Assembly: GCA_949448405.1 (NCBI GenBank)
Contig: CASTFX010000025.1
Location: 1-11,869 of the forward strand
Direction: 5' to 3'
Origin: an uncultured Clostridia bacterium
Lineage (GTDB): Bacteria; Bacillota; Clostridia; TANB77; CAG-508
DNA: 11,869 nt
The translations under genes and the position numbers were made by a program. Positions 6,472 to 11,869 of the stretch are shown one piece after another. Below the pieces are notes generated by a model. It was not told where the DNA came from. It saw only the letters and a list, made by a program, of their open reading frames with translations, and did no database searches. Each line of letters opens with the position of its first letter. Within the stretch, counting starts at the first letter, position 1.

Positions 6472-6984
6472 ATGGCCAAACAAGACTTGCTAATTAATGA
6501 GCAAATACGTTTAAATGAAGTTCAAGTAATAAGTGATACTGGAGAAAAACTCGGAGTTATGTCTTCTAAAGACGCTATTGAAATTGCTTCTCAAAAGGAC
6601 TTGGATTTAGTATTAGTTTCACCAAATGGTAATCCACCAGTTGGTAAAATCATGAACTATGGTAAATACAAATTTGAACAAGCTAAACGTGAAAAAGAAG
6701 CTAAGAAAAAACAAAAATCATTGGAAGTAAAAGAATTAAGAGTTACTCCTAATACTGAGGAACACGACTTTAATTTTAAAGTAAAAAATGCTAGGAAATT
6801 TTTAGAGAGTGGTTCTAAAGTAAAAGTTACAGTACGTTTTAGAGGTAGAGAGCTTAACTACGTAAAGCTTGGAGAGGATATCTTAAATAGATTTATAGAT
6901 GAACTTTCTGATATAGCTACTCCAGAGAAGAAGCCTTTACTTGAAGGTAAAAATATGTTTATAATTTTTTCATTAAATAAATAG
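6472..6984 (+). CDS. infC: Translation initiation factor IF-3
   Basis: Binds the 30S subunit, prevents premature joining of 50S and checks start codon pairing. 170 aa. N domain carries INEQIR (8-13) and MNYGKYKFE (61-69); a lysine-rich linker (72-83) joins the C domain, with VKELRVTPNTEEHDF and VTVRFRGREL (119-128), ending GKNMFIIF. The start is ATG at 6472-6474 with GGAGG at 6463-6467. A longer in-frame reading from GTG 6343 exists but would translate the regulatory leader and terminator, so it is rejected. Unlike many bacterial infC genes, the start is a normal ATG. rpmI and rplT follow in the standard order. Confidence 0.97.
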   Translation: MAKQDLLINEQIRLNEVQVISDTGEKLGVMSSKDAIEIASQKDLDLVLVSPNGNPPVGKIMNYGKYKFEQAKREKEAKKKQKSLEVKELRVTPNTEEHDFNFKVKNARKFLESGSKVKVTVRFRGRELNYVKLGEDILNRFIDELSDIATPEKKPLLEGKNMFIIFSLNK

Positions 6985-7020
6985 AAATTATAAGAATTAA
7001 TTTAAAGGAGGAAAAAAATT

Positions 7021-7221
7021 ATGCCAAAACTTAAAACTAACAAAGCTGCTAATAAAAGATATAGTATGACAGCTACTGGAAAAGTTAAAAGAACAAAGTC
7101 TAATAGAAGACATCTTTTAGCTAACAAAACAAGACGTCAAAAGAAATCAGGTAAAATCCAAAATGCTTACGCTGATAAAACTTGTGAAAACGGAATCAAG
7201 AAATTATTACCATATAGTTAA
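7021..7221 (+). CDS. rpmI: 50S ribosomal protein L35
   Basis: Small, very basic ribosomal protein of 66 aa, the normal size. MPKLKTNKAANKRY at the start, then a basic core (VKRTKSNRRHLLANKTRRQKK, 23-43) and a short C-terminal helix typify L35. AAAGGAGG stands nine bases before the ATG. It is second in the infC operon, 36 nt after infC and 21 nt before rplT. Confidence 0.97.
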   Translation: MPKLKTNKAANKRYSMTATGKVKRTKSNRRHLLANKTRRQKKSGKIQNAYADKTCENGIKKLLPYS

Positions 7222-7242
7222 TAGAAAAAGGAGGAATTTAAA

Positions 7243-7593
7243 ATGGCAAGAGTTAAAACAGCTAGAATAACACGTAAAAAACATAAAAAAGTATTAAAAC
7301 AAGCTAAAGGTTACTATGGAGCTAAACACTATAGATTTAGAACAGCTAAACAAGCTGTTATGAAATCTGGTATGTATGCTTATGTAGGAAGAAAAGACAA
7401 AAAAAGCAACTTTAGAAAATTATGGATTACAAGAATTAATGCTGCTGCAAGACAAAATGGTTTAACTTACAGCAAATTAATCGCTGGTCTTAAAAAAGCA
7501 AATATTTCTATAAATAGAAAAATGCTTGCAGAACTTGCAGTTACAGATAGCGAAGCTTTCGCAAAGCTTGCTGAAACAGCAAAAAATGCTTAA
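7243..7593 (+). CDS. rplT: 50S ribosomal protein L20
   Basis: Early-assembly 50S protein that binds 23S rRNA and, in Firmicutes, represses its own operon through the infC leader. 116 aa (usual 117-119). ARVKTARITRKKHKKVLK opens the basic N-terminal extension; GYYGAKHYRFRTAKQ, LWITRINAAARQNGLTYS and the closing KLAETAK are family blocks. AAGGAGG lies eight bases before ATG. It is last in the operon, before the bidirectional terminator at 7607-7642. Confidence 0.97.
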   Translation: MARVKTARITRKKHKKVLKQAKGYYGAKHYRFRTAKQAVMKSGMYAYVGRKDKKSNFRKLWITRINAAARQNGLTYSKLIAGLKKANISINRKMLAELAVTDSEAFAKLAETAKNA

Positions 7594-7606
7594 TTTAAAA
7601 AATATT

Positions 7607-7645
7607 AAAAATGCCTAGAAACTTTAAAGCTTAGGCATTTTTATT
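7607..7645. terminator. Bidirectional intrinsic terminator, rplT / TIGR04086-like gene
   Basis: 11-bp stem AAAAATGCCTA (7607-7617) with TAGGCATTTTT (7632-7642). T-rich tracts flank both sides, so it can stop the infC operon (plus) and the convergent membrane-protein gene (minus), whose stop codon lies in the right arm at 7641-7643. Confidence 0.88.
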
Positions 7646-8052
7646 TTTCCTTTATTTTAAATTTACTCCGTACTATTCCCCCTATTACCCCTGCTACAAT
7701 TCCAATTGCTATCATTATTATTGAATACATATTTAATGTAAATCCATTCCCGAGCAAACTTGATAGCAAGTATATCAGTACTATATAAATAAATCCTATT
7801 ACTCCTCCATTAAAAAGTCCATTTTTCTTTATAGAGCTTGTTGTCATAGAACTTCCGAGCAAGTATGCTTACTCCTGTAATTGCAATTATTACTGGCACA
7901 ATTGTATTTTCTCCTACATTTGTATATGTAAGAACTGTAGCAAATATAAATAGTAATACAAATGTTATTATGCATGATATTATAATTCCTTTTAGTATTT
8001 TTATAAAACTACTATTTTGCACAATATTCCTAGTTTCACTAATCTCTTTCAC
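7641..8052 (-). CDS. TIGR04086-like small membrane protein, requires +1 frameshift at CGG
   Basis: Four hydrophobic segments typical of the TIGR04086 / YrzE-type membrane family (function unknown). The frame is split: the 5' part starts at GTG 8050-8052 (AAGGA nine bases upstream) and, unshifted, ends after 80 codons at 7810; the 3' part is in the +1 frame to 7641. Joining them at the in-frame CGG (7855-7857) by skipping its C gives GVSILA-GSSMTTSSIKKNG and a 136-aa protein of normal size: 65 residues before the junction and 71 after, the latter with GFIYIVLIYLLSSLLG and MIAIGIVAGVIGGIV. A +1-frame stop at 7869-7871 confines the shift to about 14 bases. It could be programmed frameshifting, a pseudogene or an assembly error (see findings). 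Family assignment is from memory of the pattern. Confidence 0.7.
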
Positions 8053-8209
8053 TTTTAATTATCCTTCCTCTCTACTTTTATATTATCTAATATTATTTAT
8101 TCATAAAATAGTTTTTTTAGAATAGTATTTAGAAAAAGAACTTTAATAATTTAATGGAAACTTTTATTAAATATTTGCTAGAGCATAGATTGCTCGAATG
8201 GAGGTTTTA

Positions 8210-8422
8210 ATGGCTGAAAAAAATATAGATTTTAATGGATTTTCACCTTATGATAATTTTAATTTTGATTCTAATATGAATAGTGACCCTATGTTTAATC
8301 CTATGATGCAATATGAGCAAGCTTATATGTATTATAGATATTTATGTATGCAACTTGATTATAAAATTAAGTGTAAGGAATATGAAAGAATGAACTCTAG
8401 AGATAATAGAAGAATAGAATAA
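8210..8422 (+). CDS. Small unknown protein rich in Met, Tyr and Asn
   Basis: 70 aa from ATG 8210-8212, with GGAGG at 8200-8204 five bases upstream; an earlier in-frame ATG at 8198 overlaps that site and is unlikely. I do not recognise the family. The N-terminal half is Asn/Asp/Phe/Met-rich and looks disordered (FNGFSPYDNFNFDSN); the C-terminal half is a Tyr-rich helix with two Cys (QAYMYYRYLCMQLDYKIKCK) and a charged end. No signal peptide or membrane segment. The Tyr/Met/Asn richness recalls small spore-coat-type proteins, but this is only an impression. A small hairpin GAGCA/TGCTC (8181-8195) sits just before the ribosome site. The 3' end lies in the palindrome at 8414-8450 shared with rarA. 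Confidence 0.75.
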   Translation: MAEKNIDFNGFSPYDNFNFDSNMNSDPMFNPMMQYEQAYMYYRYLCMQLDYKIKCKEYERMNSRDNRRIE

Positions 8423-8450
8423 AAAGTGGCTGTGCCACTTTTTATTCTAT
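8414..8450. terminator. Perfect 17-bp palindromic bidirectional terminator containing two stop codons
   Basis: Positions 8414-8430 and 8434-8450 are perfect inverted repeats around a 3-base loop (core AAAAAGTGGC-TGT-GCCACTTTTT). The stop of the 70-aa gene (8420-8422) is in the left arm and that of rarA (8442-8444) in the right, only 19 bases apart. Because of the symmetry both proteins end in Ile-Glu. Each strand offers a GC-containing stem followed by T-rich sequence. Confidence 0.92.
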
Positions 8451-9683
8451 ATTTTCATCTTTTATATAATACTTCGTACCTAACATTTCATCTGGTAGAT
8501 ATTGCTGTTCCACAAAGTGTCCTGGATAATCATGTGGATACTTATATCCGTTACCATATCCAAAATCATGCATATCTTGCACTGGTGCATTTCTTATATG
8601 CATTGGTACTTCCCCTGTTTCTTTTGTATTTACATCTTCTAATGCTTTGTTTATTGCTAAATATGAAGCGTTTGATTTTTTTGATGTTGCTACATATACG
8701 GCAGCTTCTGAGAGTATTATCCTTGCTTCTGGCATTCCTACCATACTTACTGCTTGCATTGCCGATGTTGCAACTACTAATGCATTTGGATTTGCCATCC
8801 CTACATCTTCTGCTGCTGCAATTACTATTCTTCTAGCCAAAAACATTGGGTCTTCTCCTCCTGCTATTGCTCTTGCTAAATAAAATACTGCTGCGTCTGG
8901 GTCTGTTCCCCTCATTGACTTTATAAATGCACTTATATTATCGTAATGGCTATCTCCGTTTTTGTCAAAAATTACTTTTCTATTTTGTACACATGATTTG
9001 GCAATTTCGTCAGTTATGTTTATGAAGCCATTTTCATCCATTTTTGTTGTAAGTACTGCAACTTCTAATCCGTTTAATGCATTTCTTACATCTCCATTTG
9101 CTGTTTCTGCAATTTTCCTTAATGTTTTATCTTCTATGTTTATATTAAAACTTTTAAGTCCATTTTCGTTATTTAGTGAATTTTTTAGGACCTTAAATAC
9201 ATCGTCTATTGTAAGTGGTTCTAATCTGCATACCATAGACCTAGAAATTAATGCCTTATTTACTTCAAAATATGGATTTTCTGTTGTTGCCCCAATTAAT
9301 ATTACTGTCCCATTTTCTACAAATGGCAGTAGTGCGTCTTGTTGTAGTTTATTAAATCTGTGTATCTCGTCTATAAATAATATGCATTTACCTGTTGGAT
9401 TTAATAGAAGATTTTGAGTTTCTTCCACTATCTTTTTTATGTCTGCTACACCTGATGTTACTGCATTTATTTTATGAAATTTTGATTTTGTTGTATTACT
9501 TATTACTTTTGCAAGTGAGGTCTTACCACACCCTGGAGGCCCCCATAATATAATACTTGATAGTCTATCTGCTTTTATCGTTCTATATAAGATTTTATCT
9601 TTTCCAAGTATATGTTCTTGTCCTACATATTCATCTAAATTTGTTGGCATCATTCTATATGCCAAAGGCTTTGTCATATCCAT
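8442..9683 (-). CDS. rarA: Replication-associated recombination protein A (RarA/MgsA), AAA+ ATPase
   Basis: Clamp-loader-like ATPase acting at stalled replication forks. 413 aa, slightly shorter than E. coli RarA (447). Walker A GPPGCGKT (48-55), Walker B ILFIDEIH (101-108), sensor 1 GATTENP (131-137), arginine finger in ALISRS (148), then the lid (NGDVRNALNGLE) and the C-terminal tetramerisation part with SAFIKSMRGTDPDAAVFYLARAIAGGEDP-type sequence and NAPVQDMHDFGYGNGYKYPHD. ATG 9681-9683 has AAGGA eight bases upstream. It lies 18 nt after ruvA and probably shares its promoter. ruvB, the usual partner after ruvA, is not here; rarA occupies its place. Confidence 0.96.
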   Translation of the reverse strand: MDMTKPLAYRMMPTNLDEYVGQEHILGKDKILYRTIKADRLSSIILWGPPGCGKTSLAKVISNTTKSKFHKINAVTSGVADIKKIVEETQNLLLNPTGKCILFIDEIHRFNKLQQDALLPFVENGTVILIGATTENPYFEVNKALISRSMVCRLEPLTIDDVFKVLKNSLNNENGLKSFNINIEDKTLRKIAETANGDVRNALNGLEVAVLTTKMDENGFINITDEIAKSCVQNRKVIFDKNGDSHYDNISAFIKSMRGTDPDAAVFYLARAIAGGEDPMFLARRIVIAAAEDVGMANPNALVVATSAMQAVSMVGMPEARIILSEAAVYVATSKKSNASYLAINKALEDVNTKETGEVPMHIRNAPVQDMHDFGYGNGYKYPHDYPGHFVEQQYLPDEMLGTKYYIKDENIE

Positions 9684-9701
9684 AAGTTAAATCCTTTCGA
9701 A

Positions 9702-10305
9702 TTAGTCTCTGCTTAATATTGCTAATCCTCTTCTTATTATATCTTCAACTGATAAGTCTGTTAAATCTTCCTTCTCAAATGCTTTTTCTATATCTTTTCT
9801 ATTATATCCTAATACTTGAAGTGCGGCAATAGCTTCTTCTATGTTTTCTCCAAGGTCTACCTTTTCTTGCTCTCCTCCTTCTAGTGCTTGTTCGTCTAAT
9901 TCTATCTTCATTTTATCTTTTAATTCTAAGATCATTCTAGCTGCTGTTTTCTTTCCTATTCCTGGAATTTTTGTGAGTCTTGCGTCATCATTTGTTATTA
10001 TAGCAAGTGCAAATTGGTGTGGTTGTATTGTTGCAAGTATTACTAGTGCTGTCTTTGCTCCAATTCCACTAGTTTGGATTAATAATTCAAACATTCTTAA
10101 TTCTTCACTTGTTAAAAATCCGTAAAGGCTTATATTATCTTCTCTTACATAGTAGTATGTATGCACTTTTACTATATCTCCAATATTTCCGTACTTTTTC
10201 TATTGCTGTTTTAGGCATAAATATTTTATATCCAACTCCAGCTGTTTCTATTACAACTGAGTCATGTAACTTCATTTCTAATGTTCCTTTAACGTATGCT
10301 ATCAT
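9702..10305 (-). CDS. ruvA: Holliday junction helicase subunit RuvA, requires +1 frameshift at CGG
   Basis: Tetramer that holds Holliday junctions for RuvB-driven branch migration. Start ATG 10303-10305 with AAAGGAG eight bases upstream: MIAYVKGTLEMKLHD, GVGYKIFMPKTAIEKV. The next codon is CGG (10189-10191); unshifted reading ends 17 codons later at 10135. Skipping the C continues as GNIGDIVKVHTYYYVRED, giving 200 aa, the normal RuvA length. Beyond the shift: helix-hairpin-helix motifs GIGAKTA (about 80) and IPGIGKKTAARMILELKDKM (about 113), then the C-terminal domain III that contacts RuvB (155-200). A +1-frame TAG at 10200-10202 means the shift must occur within GAA AAA GTA CGG or just after. 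Starting instead at GTG 10164 would delete the OB-fold N-terminus. First gene of the ruvA-rarA unit. Confidence 0.93.
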
Positions 10306-10342
10306 CTATTTTTCTCCTTTTAATATCAAACAAATTTTCTTT

Positions 10343-10370
10343 ATTTTATCATAAATAATATTTTTTTCAA
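10343..10370 (-). promoter_or_regulatory. SigA promoter of ruvA-rarA
   Basis: Minus strand -35 TTGAAA (10365-10370), 16-base spacer, -10 TAAAAT (10343-10348) preceded by TGA, an extended -10. Start near 10336, about 30 nt before the ruvA ATG. No LexA/DinR-like box was recognised. Confidence 0.72.
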
Positions 10371-10407
10371 GTACTTTTTTAATATTTTTTTAATATTATA
10401 TATTACT

Positions 10408-10599
10408 ATGAATTCTTGTGAATTAGTTAATTTAGTTTCAATGCTTTCATGCTTGATTGTTCAAAATTATACAGAAGACCAAATTGCAGTACTTGCTGCT
10501 GTTTTTACTCAACTAGGAGACAGCTTAGCTACAATACTTGCTAATGAGGCTTTATTGGATACAAATAAAGATGAGGTAATCCCCCCATCTCTTACTTAA
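10408..10599 (+). CDS. Small conserved clostridial protein, MNSCELV family (DUF6774-like)
   Basis: 63 aa. The pattern MNSCELV, then LACxI-like MLSCLIV, then DQIAVLAAVFTQLGDSLATILA matches a short conserved protein seen widely in Clostridia, which I recall as DUF6774; function unknown. Two hydrophobic helices with two Cys near the N-terminus; too polar for certain membrane insertion. No Shine-Dalgarno sequence precedes the ATG: the 25 bases upstream are only A and T plus one C. A TATTAT at 10394-10399 would place transcription start at or next to the ATG, so a leaderless mRNA is possible. Divergent from ruvA. Its stop overlaps the T-tract of the convergent trmL terminator. Confidence 0.8.
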   Translation: MNSCELVNLVSMLSCLIVQNYTEDQIAVLAAVFTQLGDSLATILANEALLDTNKDEVIPPSLT

Positions 10600-10652
10600 A
10601 AAAACGGAACTAACATTTTCTATGCTCATACTTCACTAAGAAAATCTAAGTT
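10598..10652 (-). terminator. Probable intrinsic terminator of trmL
   Basis: On the minus strand arms 10639-10652 and 10608-10621 pair at 12 of 14 positions around a 17-base loop, followed by CCG and seven T. A second hairpin, AGAAATTGC/GCAATTTCT (10672-10700), lies between it and the trmL stop, with competing pairings (CTAAGAAA at 10636-10643 with TTTCTTAG at 10696-10703). The gap 10600-10706 holds only these structures. Confidence 0.5.
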
Positions 10653-10706
10653 TCGCATATTTAATTTCTACAGAAATTGCTTCTTGAAATCGCAATTTCT
10701 TAGAAC

Positions 10707-11201
10707 TTAAAAATATTCACTTACTTCTTTTAATCCATCAAAGTTTGCTTGTCTTAGAACCTCATATACTATTATCGCGACAGAATTTGATAAGTTTAAT
10801 GAACGAAGTTCTCCTTTCATTGGTATTCTTATCGTATTTTCTATATATTTCTTTAACAAATCTTCTGGTAGTCCTTTTGTTTCTTTACCAAATAGAATAA
10901 ATACTTCTTCCATATTACTAAAATCTACATCTGAGTAACAATGCTGTGCTTTAGTTGAAGCATAAAACATATTATGCTCTTCTGGTTTATATTTATTTAA
11001 AAATGCTGACAATGAGTCATGTTCTTCTATCTCAATTTTATCCCAATAGTCTAGTCCTGCTCTTTTTAAGTATTTATCTGATATACTAAACCCTAGTGGA
11101 TGAACTAAGTGTAATTTACAATCAGTTGCTGCACATGTTCTTGCAATGTTTCCTGTATTTTGTGGAATTTCTGGCTCTACCATAACTACATTTATTTTCA
11201 T
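10707..11201 (-). CDS. trmL: tRNA (cytidine/uridine-34 2'-O)-methyltransferase TrmL, SPOUT family
   Basis: Methylates the ribose of the wobble base in tRNA-Leu isoacceptors, using S-adenosylmethionine. 164 aa, close to the family's 155-160. The SPOUT knot motifs are present: PEIPQNTGNIART (10-22), LFGKETKGLP (103-112) and IPMKGELRSLNLSNS (126-140), with LHLVHPLGF (30-38) after the first. Start ATG 11199-11201 with GGAGA just upstream. It lies 29 nt after the metal-permease fragment on the same strand, so co-transcription is possible; no own promoter was recognised. Confidence 0.94.
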   Translation of the reverse strand: MKINVVMVEPEIPQNTGNIARTCAATDCKLHLVHPLGFSISDKYLKRAGLDYWDKIEIEEHDSLSAFLNKYKPEEHNMFYASTKAQHCYSDVDFSNMEEVFILFGKETKGLPEDLLKKYIENTIRIPMKGELRSLNLSNSVAIIVYEVLRQANFDGLKEVSEYF

Positions 11202-11230
11202 TTTCTCTCCATTCCTGAGTTTTTTAAACT

Positions 11231-11779
11231 CTATATTGAAATTCCTATTAAATTAATTACTATTCCTGTTGCCATTCCTAGTATATATAAAAGTGCTACT
11301 ATTTTGATATTTTCTTTTATATTCTTATTTATTCTAAATAACATTAATATTCCTGCACCTGCATTTACTAGTAATCCTGCGATTAATGAGCCAAATGTTA
11401 TTATTTCTGATAAGTATAATTCTGTTATTATTACAGAAGATGCACAATTTGGAATTAACCCTATAAGTGCTGCAATAATTGGCTCAAATATTGAAGCTCC
11501 TTGCATTACATTTTTTAAAGTATCTTCTCCAACCATATCTACAATTATATTAATCAATAATGTTAATATAAATATATATATGAATACATTTATTGTATGT
11601 TTTATTGCCGATTTTAGGATTCCCTTTTCGCAGTGACAATGTTCTTCTTCACAGATATCTACAATTTTATTTTCTTCTTTGCTTTTATTTTTAAGCCTAA
11701 TGCAAAAATCTATTATAAATCCATAAATCATACCTATAGCAAACTTTATTGCTAATATCGTTATTATTATATTTTGCAA
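11231..11779 (-). CDS. C-terminal half of a putative 10-TM metal permease (ArsP_2 / putative manganese transporter), 5' end disrupted
   Basis: 182 codons of the C-terminal part of a family whose full members run to about 350-400 aa. Seen: a membrane helix at the N-edge (ILAIKFAIGMIYGFIID), a cytosolic Cys/His cluster CEEEHCHCEKG (43-53) suggesting metal binding, then four or five helices with the family block GLIPNCASSVIITELYLS (107-124) and VNAGAGILMLFRINKN. The first half, with its own PQCG-type repeat, is absent: homology begins right beside a GC-rich island (from about 11780). The only candidate start is TTG at 11777-11779, with no ribosome site; reading further up the frame meets TGA at 11831-11833. 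Likely an interrupted gene or remnant, with a possible N-terminal half beyond the window. Substrate (Mn, As or other) is unknown. Confidence 0.65.
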   Translation of the reverse strand: MQNIIITILAIKFAIGMIYGFIIDFCIRLKNKSKEENKIVDICEEEHCHCEKGILKSAIKHTINVFIYIFILTLLINIIVDMVGEDTLKNVMQGASIFEPIIAALIGLIPNCASSVIITELYLSEIITFGSLIAGLLVNAGAGILMLFRINKNIKENIKIVALLYILGMATGIVINLIGISI

Positions 11780-11869
11780 AAAGATAAACTTGCGCCTCTG
11801 GCGGTAATTTTTCCCTCGGTTGGCGAAGGGTCAAATAACAGCCATGGCAAAATTTTGGCTAAAATGTTT
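11780..11869. repeat. GC-rich hairpin-bearing island at window end
   Basis: Composition changes sharply at about 11783. The island holds short inverted repeats: GCGCC-TCT-GGCG (11791-11802 region), CCCTCG with CGAAGGG (one bulge), GCCATGGC, and AGCC...GGCT around AAAATTTT. The boundary carries the 10-base palindrome TTTTGCAAAA (11772-11781). All three minus frames lack recognisable protein. It looks like an interspersed element inserted into the permease gene; the other end is outside the window. Confidence 0.45.

Noticed and set aside
8962..9417. 151-codon open frame on the plus strand
   Set aside because: Antisense shadow of rarA with no supporting motif or start context.
9702..10166. A 154-aa short RuvA starting at GTG 10164-10166
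   Set aside because: It lacks the N-terminal OB-fold, and that missing part is encoded just upstream in another frame with a proper start and ribosome site.
7855..10191. Reassignment of CGG to another amino acid (Trp or Gln, as described in some bacteria)
   Set aside because: Reading CGG as any amino acid leaves both frames broken within 16-18 codons; only a skipped base restores full-length proteins.
11160..11636. 158-codon hydrophobic open frame on the plus strand
   Set aside because: Antisense to trmL and the permease fragment; hydrophobicity arises from the complement of membrane-segment codons.
11780..11869. Terminal island as an insertion sequence
   Set aside because: No transposase-like frame, and only one edge is visible; recorded only as a repeat-like island.

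Overview
The window comes from a low-GC Firmicute, most likely an uncultivated Clostridia lineage of the gut type. The base composition is strongly AT-rich with strong GGAGG ribosome binding sites. Supporting content includes RemA, a clostridial IleRS, the infC-rpmI-rplT operon with an L20-type leader, a TIGR04086-like membrane protein and a small MNSCELV-type protein. Almost everything is housekeeping.

Layout. Positions 1-4613 (minus strand) read tig, clpP, clpX, ileS in transcription order, behind a perfect TTGACA-N17-TATAAT promoter at 4655-4683. The order couples nascent-chain folding, ATP-dependent proteolysis and Ile-tRNA charging. The clpP-clpX gap holds a perfect 16-bp hairpin, and the tig-clpP gap holds a GC-richer imperfect palindrome. 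Positions 4742-6215 (minus) read remA, rpoZ, a diverged guanylate-kinase-like gene and a short chimeric ORF with a GC-rich, Asn-rich tail, closed by an intrinsic terminator. Divergently, 6308-7593 (plus) is infC-rpmI-rplT with a structured leader and attenuator. Positions 7641-8052 (minus) encode a small membrane protein whose frame is broken once. Position 8210 starts a 70-aa unknown (plus), which converges on rarA (minus) across a perfect 17-bp palindrome. Upstream of rarA is ruvA (minus), also broken once in frame. A 63-aa plus-strand gene follows, then trmL (minus), then the C-terminal half of a putative metal permease (minus) that ends abruptly at a GC-rich island cut by the window edge.

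Main discovery candidate: I checked the roughly 3,470 codons of the genes listed here for CGG and found only two in frame. They sit exactly where ruvA and the TIGR04086-like gene each need a +1 shift to give a full-length protein. In both, skipping the C of CGG-A restores an uninterrupted family-like sequence, and a +1-frame stop immediately upstream confines the shift to about a dozen bases ending at CGG. This suggests CGG is unassigned or starved in this organism and serves as a +1 frameshift site. Coincident indels or sequencing errors remain the alternative.

No tRNA, rRNA, CRISPR array or recognisable transposase was seen. No gene-free stretch exceeds about 300 bases.
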